The notes beneath the pieces were generated by a model. That model saw only the letters and a list, made by a program, of their open reading frames with translations, ran no database searches and was not told the origin of the DNA. From positions 7,670,001-7,734,000 of the forward strand of contig CP107926.1 of the NCBI GenBank assembly GCA_036015235.1: DNA of 64,000 nucleotides, read 5' to 3'. This document shows positions 1 to 7,707 of the stretch, piece by piece; position 1 is the first letter of the stretch; the number at the start of each line of letters is the position of its first letter. Source of the DNA: Streptomyces sp. NBC_00433 (GTDB lineage: Bacteria; Actinomycetota; Actinomycetes; Streptomycetales; Streptomycetaceae). The translations under genes were made by a program, and so were the position numbers.

Positions 1-1398
1 GGCGACGTCCACTACTGGGTGTGTCTGCCACCGCTGTTGCTCGTCGCCTGCATTCTCTGTGCGCGGCAGCCGGCCGGTGTGCGCTTGCGTGCCTTCATTC
101 CGCTTCGCCCGCACTGGCCGGTTTCGGTCTCTGCCGCAGCAGTCGGGGCATGGGGCGCCCATCACAACTGGAATACCGGCACTTTCGCATCCAGCGACGC
201 CAGGGAGGTCTCGTACTTCCTGCTCCTGCAGGGCTGGTGGATCTGCGCGTTTGCCGGTTGGGCCGCAGCCTTTGTCGTCCTGCTCACCACCCGGCCCGCG
301 CCCCGTGCGGCGGCTGGAGCGGAGGCCGCGCCCTGGGCCGCAGTACCGACCGCGCTCGCTGTCGGGCTGCTCACCACAGCGTCTGCGGGCTTGGGCCATT
401 TCCTCCTGCGGGTCGCCGACGGCAACCCGGCCACCCTGCACGGGTGCCTGGTTTTCGTACGCATACCGATGTGGCTGTTCGTCGTGACAGCGGTCGTGAC
501 ATTGCCCTGGATGCTCGTGGGGACGCGCCTGCTCCGGCGCCTTTCGTGGCGCGCGTGGCCGGTACCGACGGCAGGACTGAAGCCGGTGAGCGCGGGCGCG
601 GCTGCCACGGGGCTCACTCTCGCCCTGGCCACTGGGCTTCTGTCGCCGGTGACTGTGTCACCGCACGACCGGAGCAACAGCTCCGCCTCGCTCCAAAGGC
701 TGAGAACACCCGTGTCCAGGGTGCCAGTGGTGCCCAGACCGGTTGCCCACCCGAAGGACCCGCACAGGGCCGCCGATCCGCGGCGCCTGCTGGACCGTAC
801 CTCGGCCGAAGCGGCCTTGGCCGGCTTGACGGATCTGCTGCCTCCTGGTTCGAAGTCCGACTCCGTCGGCGAGGACGGGGAGCTCGATATCACCCCGGCC
901 TCCTGCCAGACCCTGTTCCGTGATGACGACGCCGCGGAGAAGGCGATGCCGCGGACGGTCGACATCACCCATAGGTACAGCATCCCCGTCGAAGGCACCC
1001 GGAGTGCGGAGGTCTCCTTCGCCCTCACCTCGTACCGCGTGCCGCCGGCGGGCTTCACAGCGCTGCGCACAGAGGCCATCCGATGCCCCCGCGTGATATT
1101 CCTCGACAGTAACCTGGAAAAGGGTCGCAGATATGCCTCACTGAGCACGCGCGATCTGCGCACCATGCCTTACCCGGCCCTCCAACTGATGGAGCAGGAT
1201 CATTTCAGAATCGAGGGCCGCGAGATGAAGATGAATGTGCTGATGATCTATGAGCTGGTCGGGCACAATATGCTCTCAGCTGGGATCTTTTATGTCTATC
1301 AAGACACCGTGTCGCCCAGAATTCAAAAACACCAGCAGACACTCGTCACCGCCGCACTGCACAACCTCATCGCCAACCTCAGGGACGGTGCGCTCTGA
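1..1398 (+). CDS. Membrane protein, 5' end outside window
   Basis: The reading frame is open from the first base, so the true start probably lies upstream; an internal GTG at 19 would give 459 residues. Four or five hydrophobic helices occupy the first 220 residues. They are followed by a polar, Pro/Arg/Ser-rich region and a soluble domain of about 150 residues with two cysteines, presumably outside the membrane. I do not recognise the family. An arrangement of N-terminal helices and a C-terminal extracytoplasmic domain suggests a cell-envelope protein. No neighbour links it to a pathway. The stop is followed by about 140 bases in which I see nothing. Confidence 0.6.
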   Translation, partial: GDVHYWVCLPPLLLVACILCARQPAGVRLRAFIPLRPHWPVSVSAAAVGAWGAHHNWNTGTFASSDAREVSYFLLLQGWWICAFAGWAAAFVVLLTTRPAPRAAAGAEAAPWAAVPTALAVGLLTTASAGLGHFLLRVADGNPATLHGCLVFVRIPMWLFVVTAVVTLPWMLVGTRLLRRLSWRAWPVPTAGLKPVSAGAAATGLTLALATGLLSPVTVSPHDRSNSSASLQRLRTPVSRVPVVPRPVAHPKDPHRAADPRRLLDRTSAEAALAGLTDLLPPGSKSDSVGEDGELDITPASCQTLFRDDDAAEKAMPRTVDITHRYSIPVEGTRSAEVSFALTSYRVPPAGFTALRTEAIRCPRVIFLDSNLEKGRRYASLSTRDLRTMPYPALQLMEQDHFRIEGREMKMNVLMIYELVGHNMLSAGIFYVYQDTVSPRIQKHQQTLVTAALHNLIANLRDGAL

Positions 1399-1539
1399 CA
1401 TGGTGCAACCGACCAAGCCTTGCGGCAGGTCGGGGCGGCCTGCACGGACTGAGGAGTGCAGGCCGTGCAGGCCACTTTCAGGGATTCGGGTCGGTCAGTG
1501 GTCAGTGACCCACCAGAGGGCCAGATTGATCAGGGAGGT

Positions 1540-2345
1540 GACGGTGGCGACGACGACGGCCGGCCTTCGACGGGGACCCGGCACCCGCTGGTCGAGCGCG
1601 TTCAGCGACCCGCAATGGGTGCAGGTCGACCTCGGCACCTCGCAGAGGATCTCCAAGGTCGTGCTGACCTGGGAGTCGGCCTACGCCACCGCGTTCCAGA
1701 TCCAGACGTCCGACAACGGCACGACCTGGACGCCGATCTACTCCACCACCGCCGAGACCACCGGCACCGGCGGTACCCAGACGTTGAACGTCTCCGGCTC
1801 CGGCCGCTTCGTGCGGATGTACGGGACCGCGCGCGCCACGCCGTACGGCTACTCGCTGTGGGAGTTCCTGGTGTTCGGCGGGGGCACGCCCCAACTGCCG
1901 TGCACGGCGTGGGTGGGGACAGGCAGGCCCACCACGGCCTCGCCCGCCGAGAACGCCGGGACTCCGGCGTCGGCGGCCTTCGACGGATGCAACAACACCC
2001 GCTGGTCCAGTGCGGCAGCCGACCCGCAGTGGCTCCAAGTGGACCTCGGCTCCCCGCAGGACATCTGCGGAGTCCCTCTACTGGGAGACGGCCTACGCGA
2101 CCGCGTACCAGATCCAGGTCTCGTCCAACGGCACGACCTGGAACACCGCGTACTCAACGACCGCCGGGGCGGGCGGCGTGGAGACCCACAACTTCGCCGC
2201 CGCCTCCCGCTATGTACGGATGTACGGCACCGCACGCGCCACCCAGTGGGGCTACCCGCTCTGGGAGTTCAGGGTGCTGACGGGGACTCCTCCGCCGGGC
2301 GGCGGCAACGGCGCCTCGTCCTTGCCGACAACCTCATCCACGTAA
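1540..2345 (+). pseudogene. Decayed F5/8 type C (discoidin) domain protein
   Basis: Two consecutive galactose-binding-like discoidin repeats can be read, each with the pattern TRWSS..DPQW.QVDLG ... YATA.QIQ ... RYVRMYGTARAT..GY.LWEF. The first (about 1570-1880) lacks its normal beginning and there is no start, signal peptide or catalytic domain before it. The second switches reading frame at about 2073-2080: residues up to DLGSPQDICGV are in one frame and LYWETAYATAYQIQ onward in another. These repeats normally hang on secreted glycosidases in Streptomyces. The piece therefore looks like the 3' remnant of such a gene with a truncated N-terminus and an indel. A sequencing error could explain the frameshift but not the missing N-terminus. 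Confidence 0.75.
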
Positions 2346-2463
2346 GTCACGCGGCAAGCCCGGGTGCAGCCCTTCACACGTTCGGGACTCCACGAACCCG
2401 CGCGCCTGCAGCCGCACCGACAACAAGGCCTCGCTGCTGCTTGCCGGGCCTGTGGGAACGCGG

Positions 2464-2495
2464 CAGGCCGGCCGGTTCGTAGACCGGCCGGCCTG
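2464..2495. terminator. Strong hairpin downstream of the discoidin remnant
   Basis: A perfect 13-bp inverted repeat (CAGGCCGGCCGGT and its complement) encloses a 6-base loop. No T-run follows, which is usual for actinobacterial terminators. The rest of 2346-2725 contains no gene I can support. Confidence 0.6.
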
Positions 2496-2725
2496 TCCGT
2501 GTCGAGAGGCTTCACCACCAGCGACGACATGACGGTGCGGCTCCGGGATCCGTGCACACGATCAGTGGTCTGGGTGCTGCGTCGGCTTGGCACGGAGGGG
2601 ACCGGTGCCCGGCTGCCGTTCGACCACCCCTACAACCGCAATCCGCCGGTCGCCGGTGGCTCCGGCGGGGCGCTCGGGGTGGCTCTGATTTCCTTCGCTT
2701 CACAACTTGAAGGCTGCGCGACCCC

Positions 2726-2731
2726 TTGACG
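2726..2731 (+). promoter_or_regulatory. Possible -35 of the cellulase promoter
   Basis: TTGACG matches the -35 consensus of housekeeping sigma factors. The only -10-like bases downstream (TACACT at 2755-2760) are 23 bases away, so the promoter assignment is weak. The CebR-like palindrome starts 7 bases after that candidate, where a repressor could block initiation. Confidence 0.3.
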
Positions 2732-2766
2732 GCCCTCGGGTGTCATCGCTTCCATACACTTGCCAA

Positions 2767-2780
2767 TGGGAGCGCTCCCA
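2767..2780. promoter_or_regulatory. CebR-type operator (TGGGAGCGCTCCCA)
   Basis: This perfect 14-bp palindrome is identical to the known consensus bound by CebR, the LacI-family cello-oligosaccharide-responsive repressor of Streptomyces. It lies 70 bases before the GTG of the cellulase gene, in the expected promoter or early-transcript position. Cellulase expression should therefore be induced by cellobiose or cellotriose. The repressor gene itself is not in the window. Confidence 0.85.
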
Positions 2781-2849
2781 CACGCTTCCTGACAACCCGT
2801 CACGCCACGAACTGAAGCGTTCCATCCCCCCACCGAGAGGAAGCGCACC

Positions 2850-4565
2850 GTGGTTCCCAATCCGGACGTCCGAAGTCCGCTGACAAGCCTGACCCGGCTG
2901 CGGGTGGTGCTCGCCGCCGTCGTCGCGGCGGCGATGCTCGCGCTGCTGTCGATCGCCGGGCAGACCCACGCCCAGGCGGCGGCCGCCCCGGCCGCCGGCG
3001 CCGGCACGGGCTACTGGCACACCAGCGGCCGGCAGATCCTGGACTCAAGCAACCAGCCGGTGCGTATCGCGGGCATCAACTGGTTCGGCTTCGAGACCAG
3101 CAACGAGGTGGTGCACGGCCTCTGGTCGCGCGACTACAAGAGCATGATCGACCAGATGAAGACGCTGGGCTACAACACCATCCGACTGCCCTACAGCGAC
3201 GACATCTTCAAGTCCGGCGCGGCGGCCAACAGCATCACCTTCTACAACATGAACACCGATCTGCAGGGCCTCAGTCCGCTGCAGATCATGGACAAGATCG
3301 TCAACTACGCGGGTTCGATCGGCCTGCGGGTGATCCTGGATCGGCACCGCCCCGACTCCGGCCAGCAGTCCGCGCTGTGGTACACCAGCGCCGTCCCCGA
3401 GTCGACCTGGATCACCAACCTCAAGGCGCTGGCGACCCGTTACCAGGGCAACACCGCCGTCGTCGGCATCGACCTGCACAACGAACCGCACGACCCGGCC
3501 TGCTGGGGCTGCGGCGACACCACGATCGACTGGCGGCTCGCGGCCCAGCGGGCGGGCAACGCGATCCTCGGCGTCAACCCCAGCCTGCTGATCTTCGTCG
3601 AGGGCATCCAGACCTTCAACGGCGTCTCCGGCTGGTGGGGCGGCAACCTGATGGGCGCCGGGCAGTACCCGGTGCAGCTCAACGTGGCCAACCGGGTCGT
3701 CTACTCGGCCCACGACTACGCCACCAGTGTCGCCCAGCAGACCTGGTTCACCGACCCGTCCTTCCCGTCGAACATGTCGGCCATATGGGACAAATACTGG
3801 GGCTACCTCTTCAAGCAGAACATCGCCCCGGTGTGGGTGGGCGAGTTCGGCACCACGCTCCAGTCGACCGTCGACCAGCAGTGGCTCAAGGCCCTGGTCA
3901 GCTACATGCTGCCGACCTCCGGCCACGGCGGCGACAGCTTCAGCTGGACCTTCTGGTCGTGGAATCCCGACTCCGGTGACACCGGCGGCATCCTCAAGGA
4001 CGACTGGCAGTCCGTCGACACCGTCAAGGACGGCTACCTGAGCAGCATCAAGGCCCCGGGCTTCGGCGGCTCGTCGGGCAGCACCAACGGCGGTACGTCG
4101 AGCGGCACTTCGACGGGGACGTCGACCGGCACGTCCACGGGTACCAGCACCGGTACGTCCTCGGGCACGTCCACCGGCACCTCCACGGGTACGAGCACGG
4201 GCACGTCGACCGGTACGAGCACCGGCACGTCCACCGGGACCACCGGCGGCACCGGCGGGAACAAGGGCTGCACCGCCGCCCTGCACGTGGACAACCAGTG
4301 GGACGCCGGCTTCACCGCCAGCGTCACGGTGACCAACACCGGCACCGCGGCGACCACCGGCTGGAAGGTCGGCTGGACCTGGTCGGGCAACCAGCAGGAG
4401 ACCTCCGGCTGGAGCGCCACCATCACCCAGAGCGGCACCGCGGTCAGCGCCGTGAACCTCTCCTACAACGGGGCGATCGCCCCCGCGGCCTCGACCAGCT
4501 TCGGCTTCCAGGGCACCTCGACGGGATCGGTCGGCACCCCGACGCTGACCTGCACCGCGAGCTGA
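2850..4565 (+). CDS. Secreted endo-1,4-beta-glucanase, GH5 (subfamily 1 type) with CBM2
   Basis: This enzyme hydrolyses internal beta-1,4 bonds of cellulose outside the cell. A signal peptide covers about residues 1-43. The GH5 catalytic domain (about 50-405) strongly resembles the E1 endoglucanase of Acidothermus: acid/base Glu212 in DLHNEPHD, nucleophile Glu332 in WVGEFGTT, and the phrases LDRHRPDSGQQSALWYT and CWGCGD. A long Gly/Thr/Ser linker made of GTST units (about 415-470) leads to a C-terminal family 2 cellulose-binding module (about 473-571) with its two terminal cysteines. The GTG start follows GAGAGGA. A CebR-like operator lies upstream and a hairpin terminator downstream, so it is probably monocistronic and cellobiose-inducible. 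Confidence 0.95.
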   Translation: MVPNPDVRSPLTSLTRLRVVLAAVVAAAMLALLSIAGQTHAQAAAAPAAGAGTGYWHTSGRQILDSSNQPVRIAGINWFGFETSNEVVHGLWSRDYKSMIDQMKTLGYNTIRLPYSDDIFKSGAAANSITFYNMNTDLQGLSPLQIMDKIVNYAGSIGLRVILDRHRPDSGQQSALWYTSAVPESTWITNLKALATRYQGNTAVVGIDLHNEPHDPACWGCGDTTIDWRLAAQRAGNAILGVNPSLLIFVEGIQTFNGVSGWWGGNLMGAGQYPVQLNVANRVVYSAHDYATSVAQQTWFTDPSFPSNMSAIWDKYWGYLFKQNIAPVWVGEFGTTLQSTVDQQWLKALVSYMLPTSGHGGDSFSWTFWSWNPDSGDTGGILKDDWQSVDTVKDGYLSSIKAPGFGGSSGSTNGGTSSGTSTGTSTGTSTGTSTGTSSGTSTGTSTGTSTGTSTGTSTGTSTGTTGGTGGNKGCTAALHVDNQWDAGFTASVTVTNTGTAATTGWKVGWTWSGNQQETSGWSATITQSGTAVSAVNLSYNGAIAPAASTSFGFQGTSTGSVGTPTLTCTAS

Positions 4566-4595
4566 CACCCGCACACGATTCCCCCGCGGTACGAC

Positions 4596-4627
4596 GCCGG
4601 CGGGCTCCCATCAGGGGGCCCGCCGGC
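4596..4627. terminator. Terminator after the cellulase gene
   Basis: A 10-bp perfect stem (GCCGGCGGGC with its complement), extendable inward by CCC/GGG, sits 30 bases after the cellulase stop codon. Confidence 0.75.
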
Positions 4628-4662
4628 TGCCGTGTGAATGACCTCGTGCAGACCCCTAGGCA

Positions 4663-4678
4663 TACCGACTGGTCGGTA
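4663..4678. promoter_or_regulatory. TetR-like operator before the MFS gene
   Basis: TACCGAC-TG-GTCGGTA is a perfect 7-bp inverted repeat with a 2-base centre, 64 bases upstream of the transporter start. Its ACCGAC..GTCGGT core is of the kind bound by TetR-family repressors of exporter genes. No TetR gene is adjacent; the nearest is at 35,057-35,668, with different-looking palindromes beside it. Confidence 0.55.
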
Positions 4679-4741
4679 CTAATCTCTGGCCACACTCCGT
4701 CACTTCACCCGGTTTTTTCCCGTACCTCCAGGAGGAGCCGC

Positions 4742-6436
4742 ATGTCCGCCACACCGACGTCGTTCGACGCCAACAGACCCGGACCGCAGGCCGCGGGCGG
4801 CGACACCCGCACCCTGCTGCAGCGGCTCTACCGCCGCGACCTGGCCGCGTACCCGGCAACCGGGCCCCGGATGGCGTATCTGGCCATCGTGGTGGTCACC
4901 ACGGTCGTGCTCTACTTCATGCTCTACATCCAGTACGCCGTCGCCACGTCGATCATCACCCACTTCGACATGACCTACCGCTACTTCGTGTGGGTCTCGG
5001 TGATCGGCAACGCGGTCGGCGCCTTCGCCTCCCTGGCGGCAGGCCTCGCCGACCGCTGGGGCCGGGCCAACATGGTGGTCTACGGGCTGCTGATCGCCTC
5101 GCTGCTGGTCTTCTTCGGGCTGCCGAACGCCGGCGGCAAGGCCACGTATCTCGTGCTGTTCGCGCTGGTCAGCATCGTCGAGGGCATCGTGCTCGTCGCG
5201 ACTCCCGCGCTGATCAGGGACTTCTCGCCGCAGCTCGGCCGGGCCACCGCGATGGGCGCCTGGACGATGGGCCCGGTCGTCGGCAGCCTGGTCGTCACCA
5301 CCGTCACCAGCCAGACCCTGGACACGTCGAGCTGGCAGGACGAGCTGCGCTACTCCGCCATCGCCGGCATCGTCGTCTTCGTCGTGGCGGTCTTCGCGCT
5401 GCGCGAGCTGTCACCCGGGCTGCGCGACCAGATCATGGTCACCCTGCGGGACCGCGCCCTGGTCGAGGCCCGCGCCAAGGGCATCGAGCCGCAGGCCGCG
5501 CGGCGCGGCGAGTGGCGGCAGATGCTGCGCCTGGACATCGCGGGCTCGGGCCTGGCCATCGCCCTCTTCCTGCTGCTGTACTTCGCCGCCGTCGGCAACT
5601 TCGTCGTCTACTTCGCCACCACCTACGGCTACAGCGAGCAGCGCGCCAACGCGGTCGCGAACTGGTACTGGGCCGCCAACGCCATCGCCCTGGTCGTCGT
5701 CGGCCTGCTGTCCGACCGGCTCAAGGTGCGCAAACCGTTCATGATCGTCGGGGCGGTCGGCTCGATCGTGATGACCGCGATCTTCGCCACCAGGGCCACC
5801 CATCCGACCACCGACTACTACACCTTCGCCTGGCTCTTCGTCGGTATCGGCGTCTTCAGCGGGGTCGCCTACGGCCCGTGGATGGCGGGCTTCACCGAGA
5901 CCGTGGAGAAGCACAACCCGGCCGCGACGGCGACCGGGCTCGCGGTGTGGGGCTGGACGATACGGATCGTGGTCGCGGTCTCCGCGGCCTTCATCCCGGT
6001 ACTGGTCACCTCGGTGACGCCGCTGGTCGACCACGGGGCGCAGGTCACGGCCGCCCAGGCGCAGGCGGCACCGGCGCTGGCGATCGTCGGCGCACACCCC
6101 GACATCTTCGCCGAGCTGGGCAAATACCCCGCCGGCAAGACCCCCGCGGATGTCACCGCGCGGGCGGTGCAGGAGGTCGGACCCGCCGACCTCGCCACCG
6201 TGCAGAAGGCCCAGCCGCAGCTGGCGGTGCTCCAGGAGTACGGCACGAAGGTCCAGAAGGCCGCCCACGACGGTCCCGGGCAGTGGCGTACCTGGTGGTG
6301 GATCTGCGTCGGCGGCCAGGTGCTCTTCCTGCCGTTCGTCTTCCTGATGGCCGGCCGCTGGAGCCCGCGCCGCGCCCGCGAGGACGCCGCGCTCCACCAG
6401 GCCGCGGTGGACCGCGAACTCGCCGCCCTGACCTGA
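4742..6436 (+). CDS. MFS transporter
   Basis: This 564-residue multi-spanning membrane protein of the major facilitator superfamily has about 12 hydrophobic segments. After the second helix it carries the conserved loop ADRWGRANMVVYG, a form of the MFS motif A. The large insert of about 100 hydrophilic residues near the C-terminus (about 430-530, before the last helix) is unusual for the family. The ATG start was chosen because CAGGAGGAG lies 5 bases upstream; an upstream extension would run into the terminator of the cellulase. The substrate cannot be told from sequence; a metabolite:proton symporter or exporter are both possible. The palindrome at 4663-4678 suggests ligand-responsive control. 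Confidence 0.85.
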   Translation: MSATPTSFDANRPGPQAAGGDTRTLLQRLYRRDLAAYPATGPRMAYLAIVVVTTVVLYFMLYIQYAVATSIITHFDMTYRYFVWVSVIGNAVGAFASLAAGLADRWGRANMVVYGLLIASLLVFFGLPNAGGKATYLVLFALVSIVEGIVLVATPALIRDFSPQLGRATAMGAWTMGPVVGSLVVTTVTSQTLDTSSWQDELRYSAIAGIVVFVVAVFALRELSPGLRDQIMVTLRDRALVEARAKGIEPQAARRGEWRQMLRLDIAGSGLAIALFLLLYFAAVGNFVVYFATTYGYSEQRANAVANWYWAANAIALVVVGLLSDRLKVRKPFMIVGAVGSIVMTAIFATRATHPTTDYYTFAWLFVGIGVFSGVAYGPWMAGFTETVEKHNPAATATGLAVWGWTIRIVVAVSAAFIPVLVTSVTPLVDHGAQVTAAQAQAAPALAIVGAHPDIFAELGKYPAGKTPADVTARAVQEVGPADLATVQKAQPQLAVLQEYGTKVQKAAHDGPGQWRTWWWICVGGQVLFLPFVFLMAGRWSPRRAREDAALHQAAVDRELAALT

Positions 6437-6441
6437 GGTCC

Positions 6442-6482
6442 GGCCCGGGGAGGCCCCGCCCCCTCCGGGGCCTTGCCGGGCC
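6442..6482. terminator. Terminator after the MFS gene
   Basis: Nested inverted repeats (outer GGCCCGG, inner AGGCCCCG, each with its complement) form a long stem-loop immediately after the stop codon. Confidence 0.7.
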
Positions 6483-6529
6483 ACACGCGCAACTGTGGTG
6501 ACCCCAGGGCGCACCGGCGCGGGAGGCGC

Positions 6530-6535
6530 TACAGT
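6530..6535 (+). promoter_or_regulatory. -10 element for a probably leaderless mRNA
   Basis: TACAGT ends 8 bases before the ATG of the LuxR-type gene, and no ribosome-binding site lies between them. This fits transcription starting at or next to the start codon, which is common in actinobacteria. Confidence 0.5.
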
Positions 6536-6543
6536 GCGGCGGC

Positions 6544-7539
6544 ATGACCGAACGTCCGTTTGAGGCCCTGGGATTGACCCCGGACGCGGACCGGGCGTAC
6601 AGCCTGCTGGTGTCGACCCGGGGGATCGAGAGCGGCGAGCTGGCCCGCCAGATGGGCGTGCCGACGGACCGGGGGCAGGCGGCCTGCGGGGAGTTGGCAG
6701 CGCGGGGGCTGGCCCGGCGCGGCCGGGACGGGCAGTGGTATCCCGTCGCGCCGCACGCCGGCTTCCGGCCGCTGCTGTCACGCGCGCAGGAGCAGTTACG
6801 GCTCGGCTCGGAGCTGCTCGACCGGCTCGACGTCGAATACCAGCGCGTCCACCAGGGCCACCGTGCCGACGAGGCCGTGCAGGTGGTGGCGGGCCGGGTC
6901 GCGATAAGGCGCCGGGTCGAGGAATTCCGCGGCTCGGCCCGGCACGAGATCGCCTCGTTCGTACCCGGCCCGGCGGTGGCGCCGCGCGAGCCGCTGCCCG
7001 GGGGGGTGCGGCGGCGGGTGGTGTTCGAGCGGGCCGGGCTCGAAGCGGCCGGGGCCTTCGGACCGCCGGGCGACCCCCTGATGTCGGCCAGGGTCGCGGG
7101 CCGGCTGCCGGCCCGCCTGGGGATCGCCGACCGCGAGGTCGCCCTGCTGCCGCCGCCCGCGGAGGACGACGCCGACCCGGTGATGCTGGTGGTGCTGCCC
7201 AGCCCGCTGCTCGACACGCTGACCGCGCTGTTCGACGCGGTGTGGGCGGGCGGGGTCCCGCTGGTGCGCCGCCCGGACGACCGGCAGCCGCGCAGCGCCC
7301 TGCGGTCGCGGATCCTGGCGATGCTGGTGAGCGGCAGCACCGACGCGGCGATGGCCCGCTCGCTCGGCGTGGCGGTGCGCACCGTGCAGCGGCACGTCGC
7401 CGCGATGCAGCGCGAGGCGGGCGTCGACAACCGCATCCAACTGGTCTGGCACGCCGCCCGGCACGGCTGGCTCGACGACCTCCCGGGCGAGTTACCGGGC
7501 GGTCACCCCGGGGGAGACGCCCGCCGACCGTCCGGATGA
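6544..7539 (+). CDS. LuxR/TrmB-type transcriptional regulator with two TTA codons
   Basis: This 331-residue regulator has an N-terminal TrmB-like winged-helix region (about 5-75: LARQMGVPTDRGQAACGELAARG). A central domain resembles the sensor region of Streptomyces helix-turn-helix regulators. The LuxR-type C-terminal helix-turn-helix (about 255-315) reads LVSGSTDAAMARSLGVAVRT. Two leucines are encoded by TTA (6796-6798 and 7492-7494), a codon read only by the bldA tRNA in Streptomyces, so translation should be restricted to late growth or development. The gene directly precedes the large secreted protease at 7708, which is a plausible target. The message is probably leaderless. Confidence 0.8.
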   Translation: MTERPFEALGLTPDADRAYSLLVSTRGIESGELARQMGVPTDRGQAACGELAARGLARRGRDGQWYPVAPHAGFRPLLSRAQEQLRLGSELLDRLDVEYQRVHQGHRADEAVQVVAGRVAIRRRVEEFRGSARHEIASFVPGPAVAPREPLPGGVRRRVVFERAGLEAAGAFGPPGDPLMSARVAGRLPARLGIADREVALLPPPAEDDADPVMLVVLPSPLLDTLTALFDAVWAGGVPLVRRPDDRQPRSALRSRILAMLVSGSTDAAMARSLGVAVRTVQRHVAAMQREAGVDNRIQLVWHAARHGWLDDLPGELPGGHPGGDARRPSG

Positions 7540-7580
7540 CGGGAAGGCGACTCCGCCCAGCGGGACTTCCGGTGTCAGGT

Positions 7581-7602
7581 ATTCGTCAAGGGTTTGACGA
7601 AT
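7581..7602. promoter_or_regulatory. Operator-like inverted repeat before the S53 protease gene
   Basis: ATTCGTCAA and TTGACGAAT form a perfect 9-bp inverted repeat with a 4-base spacer, about 105 bases before the TTG start. The right arm contains TTGACG, a -35-like hexamer, so a bound protein could interfere with or assist the promoter. Confidence 0.5.
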
Positions 7603-7707
7603 CCTTGGTGCATGTGTGGCACAGGTATACGCCAGCGGTCTGATCGACCGTGACCACCCGCGGCGGCCGCCGCCGCGAGCGGTCCCACTGCCCACAGGGA
7701 GAACCCC

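Noticed and set aside
4095..4255. Tandem DNA repeat that looks like a minisatellite or CRISPR-like array
   Set aside because: It encodes the GTST linker between the catalytic domain and CBM2; there are no spacers.
3045..4574. 509-codon minus-strand open frame opposite the cellulase gene
   Set aside because: Low-complexity Arg/Gly/Ala sequence mirroring the plus-strand codons of a clearly real GH5 gene; no motif or start signal.
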